From the NCBI GenBank assembly GCA_017881705.1, contig JADGQP010000176.1:1-5189 (forward strand): DNA of 5,189 nucleotides. Direction: 5' to 3'. The translations under genes and the position numbers were made by a program. This DNA comes from Christensenellaceae bacterium. Its GTDB lineage: Bacteria; Bacillota; Clostridia; Christensenellales; Aristaeellaceae. Below the pieces are notes generated by a model. That model was not told where the DNA came from, made no database searches, and was given only the letters and a program-made list of their open reading frames with translations. Below are positions 5,177 through 5,189 of this stretch, piece after piece; position 1 is the stretch's first letter; the number at the start of each line of letters is the position of its first letter.

Positions 5177-5189
5177 GCATAGCGCAGAA

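Overview
The window looks like chromosomal DNA of a moderately GC-rich member of the Bacillota, probably a gut- or rumen-type Clostridia. The reasons are the DUF3502-type sugar-binding lipoprotein tail, the glutamine-synthetase/ANTAR gene pair, the class B sortase, strong AGGAGG-like ribosome sites and CCA-encoding tRNA. No species can be named from the sequence alone. There are four protein genes (one partial) and one tRNA gene. All except the first gene are on the minus strand.

Layout: 1-208 (+) is the last part of an ABC-transporter solute-binding protein, closed by a strong intrinsic terminator (230-275). An AT-rich stretch (276-404) with no recognisable gene separates it from the convergent minus-strand block. 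That block starts, on the left, with a terminator (405-443), a tRNA-Ser(CGA) gene (445-533) and its near-consensus promoter (555-583). Next come an ANTAR-type regulator (633-1202) and a glutamine synthetase-like gene (1231-2511). These two are 28 bp apart and share one candidate promoter (2602-2630). A perfect 9-bp GC-rich hairpin (2698-2719) follows the last gene, a 795-residue surface protein (2740-5127). It has an N-terminal membrane anchor, a long Thr/Pro/Ala linker, a class B sortase domain and a C39-like cysteine peptidase domain.

How they may work together: the glutamine synthetase-like protein keeps the fold and many motifs of GlnA, but has Gln or Ala at three positions where GlnA has metal-binding Glu or a catalytic Arg. 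The partner ANTAR protein has a receiver domain without the phosphorylation site. The pair therefore resembles a ligand-sensing enzyme relative coupled to an RNA-binding antiterminator, rather than a plain biosynthetic gene with a phosphorylated regulator (inference). The sortase-peptidase is a separate unit. It carries two different thiol active sites on one tether and is the most unusual single protein here. No sortase substrate with a sorting signal is visible in the window.
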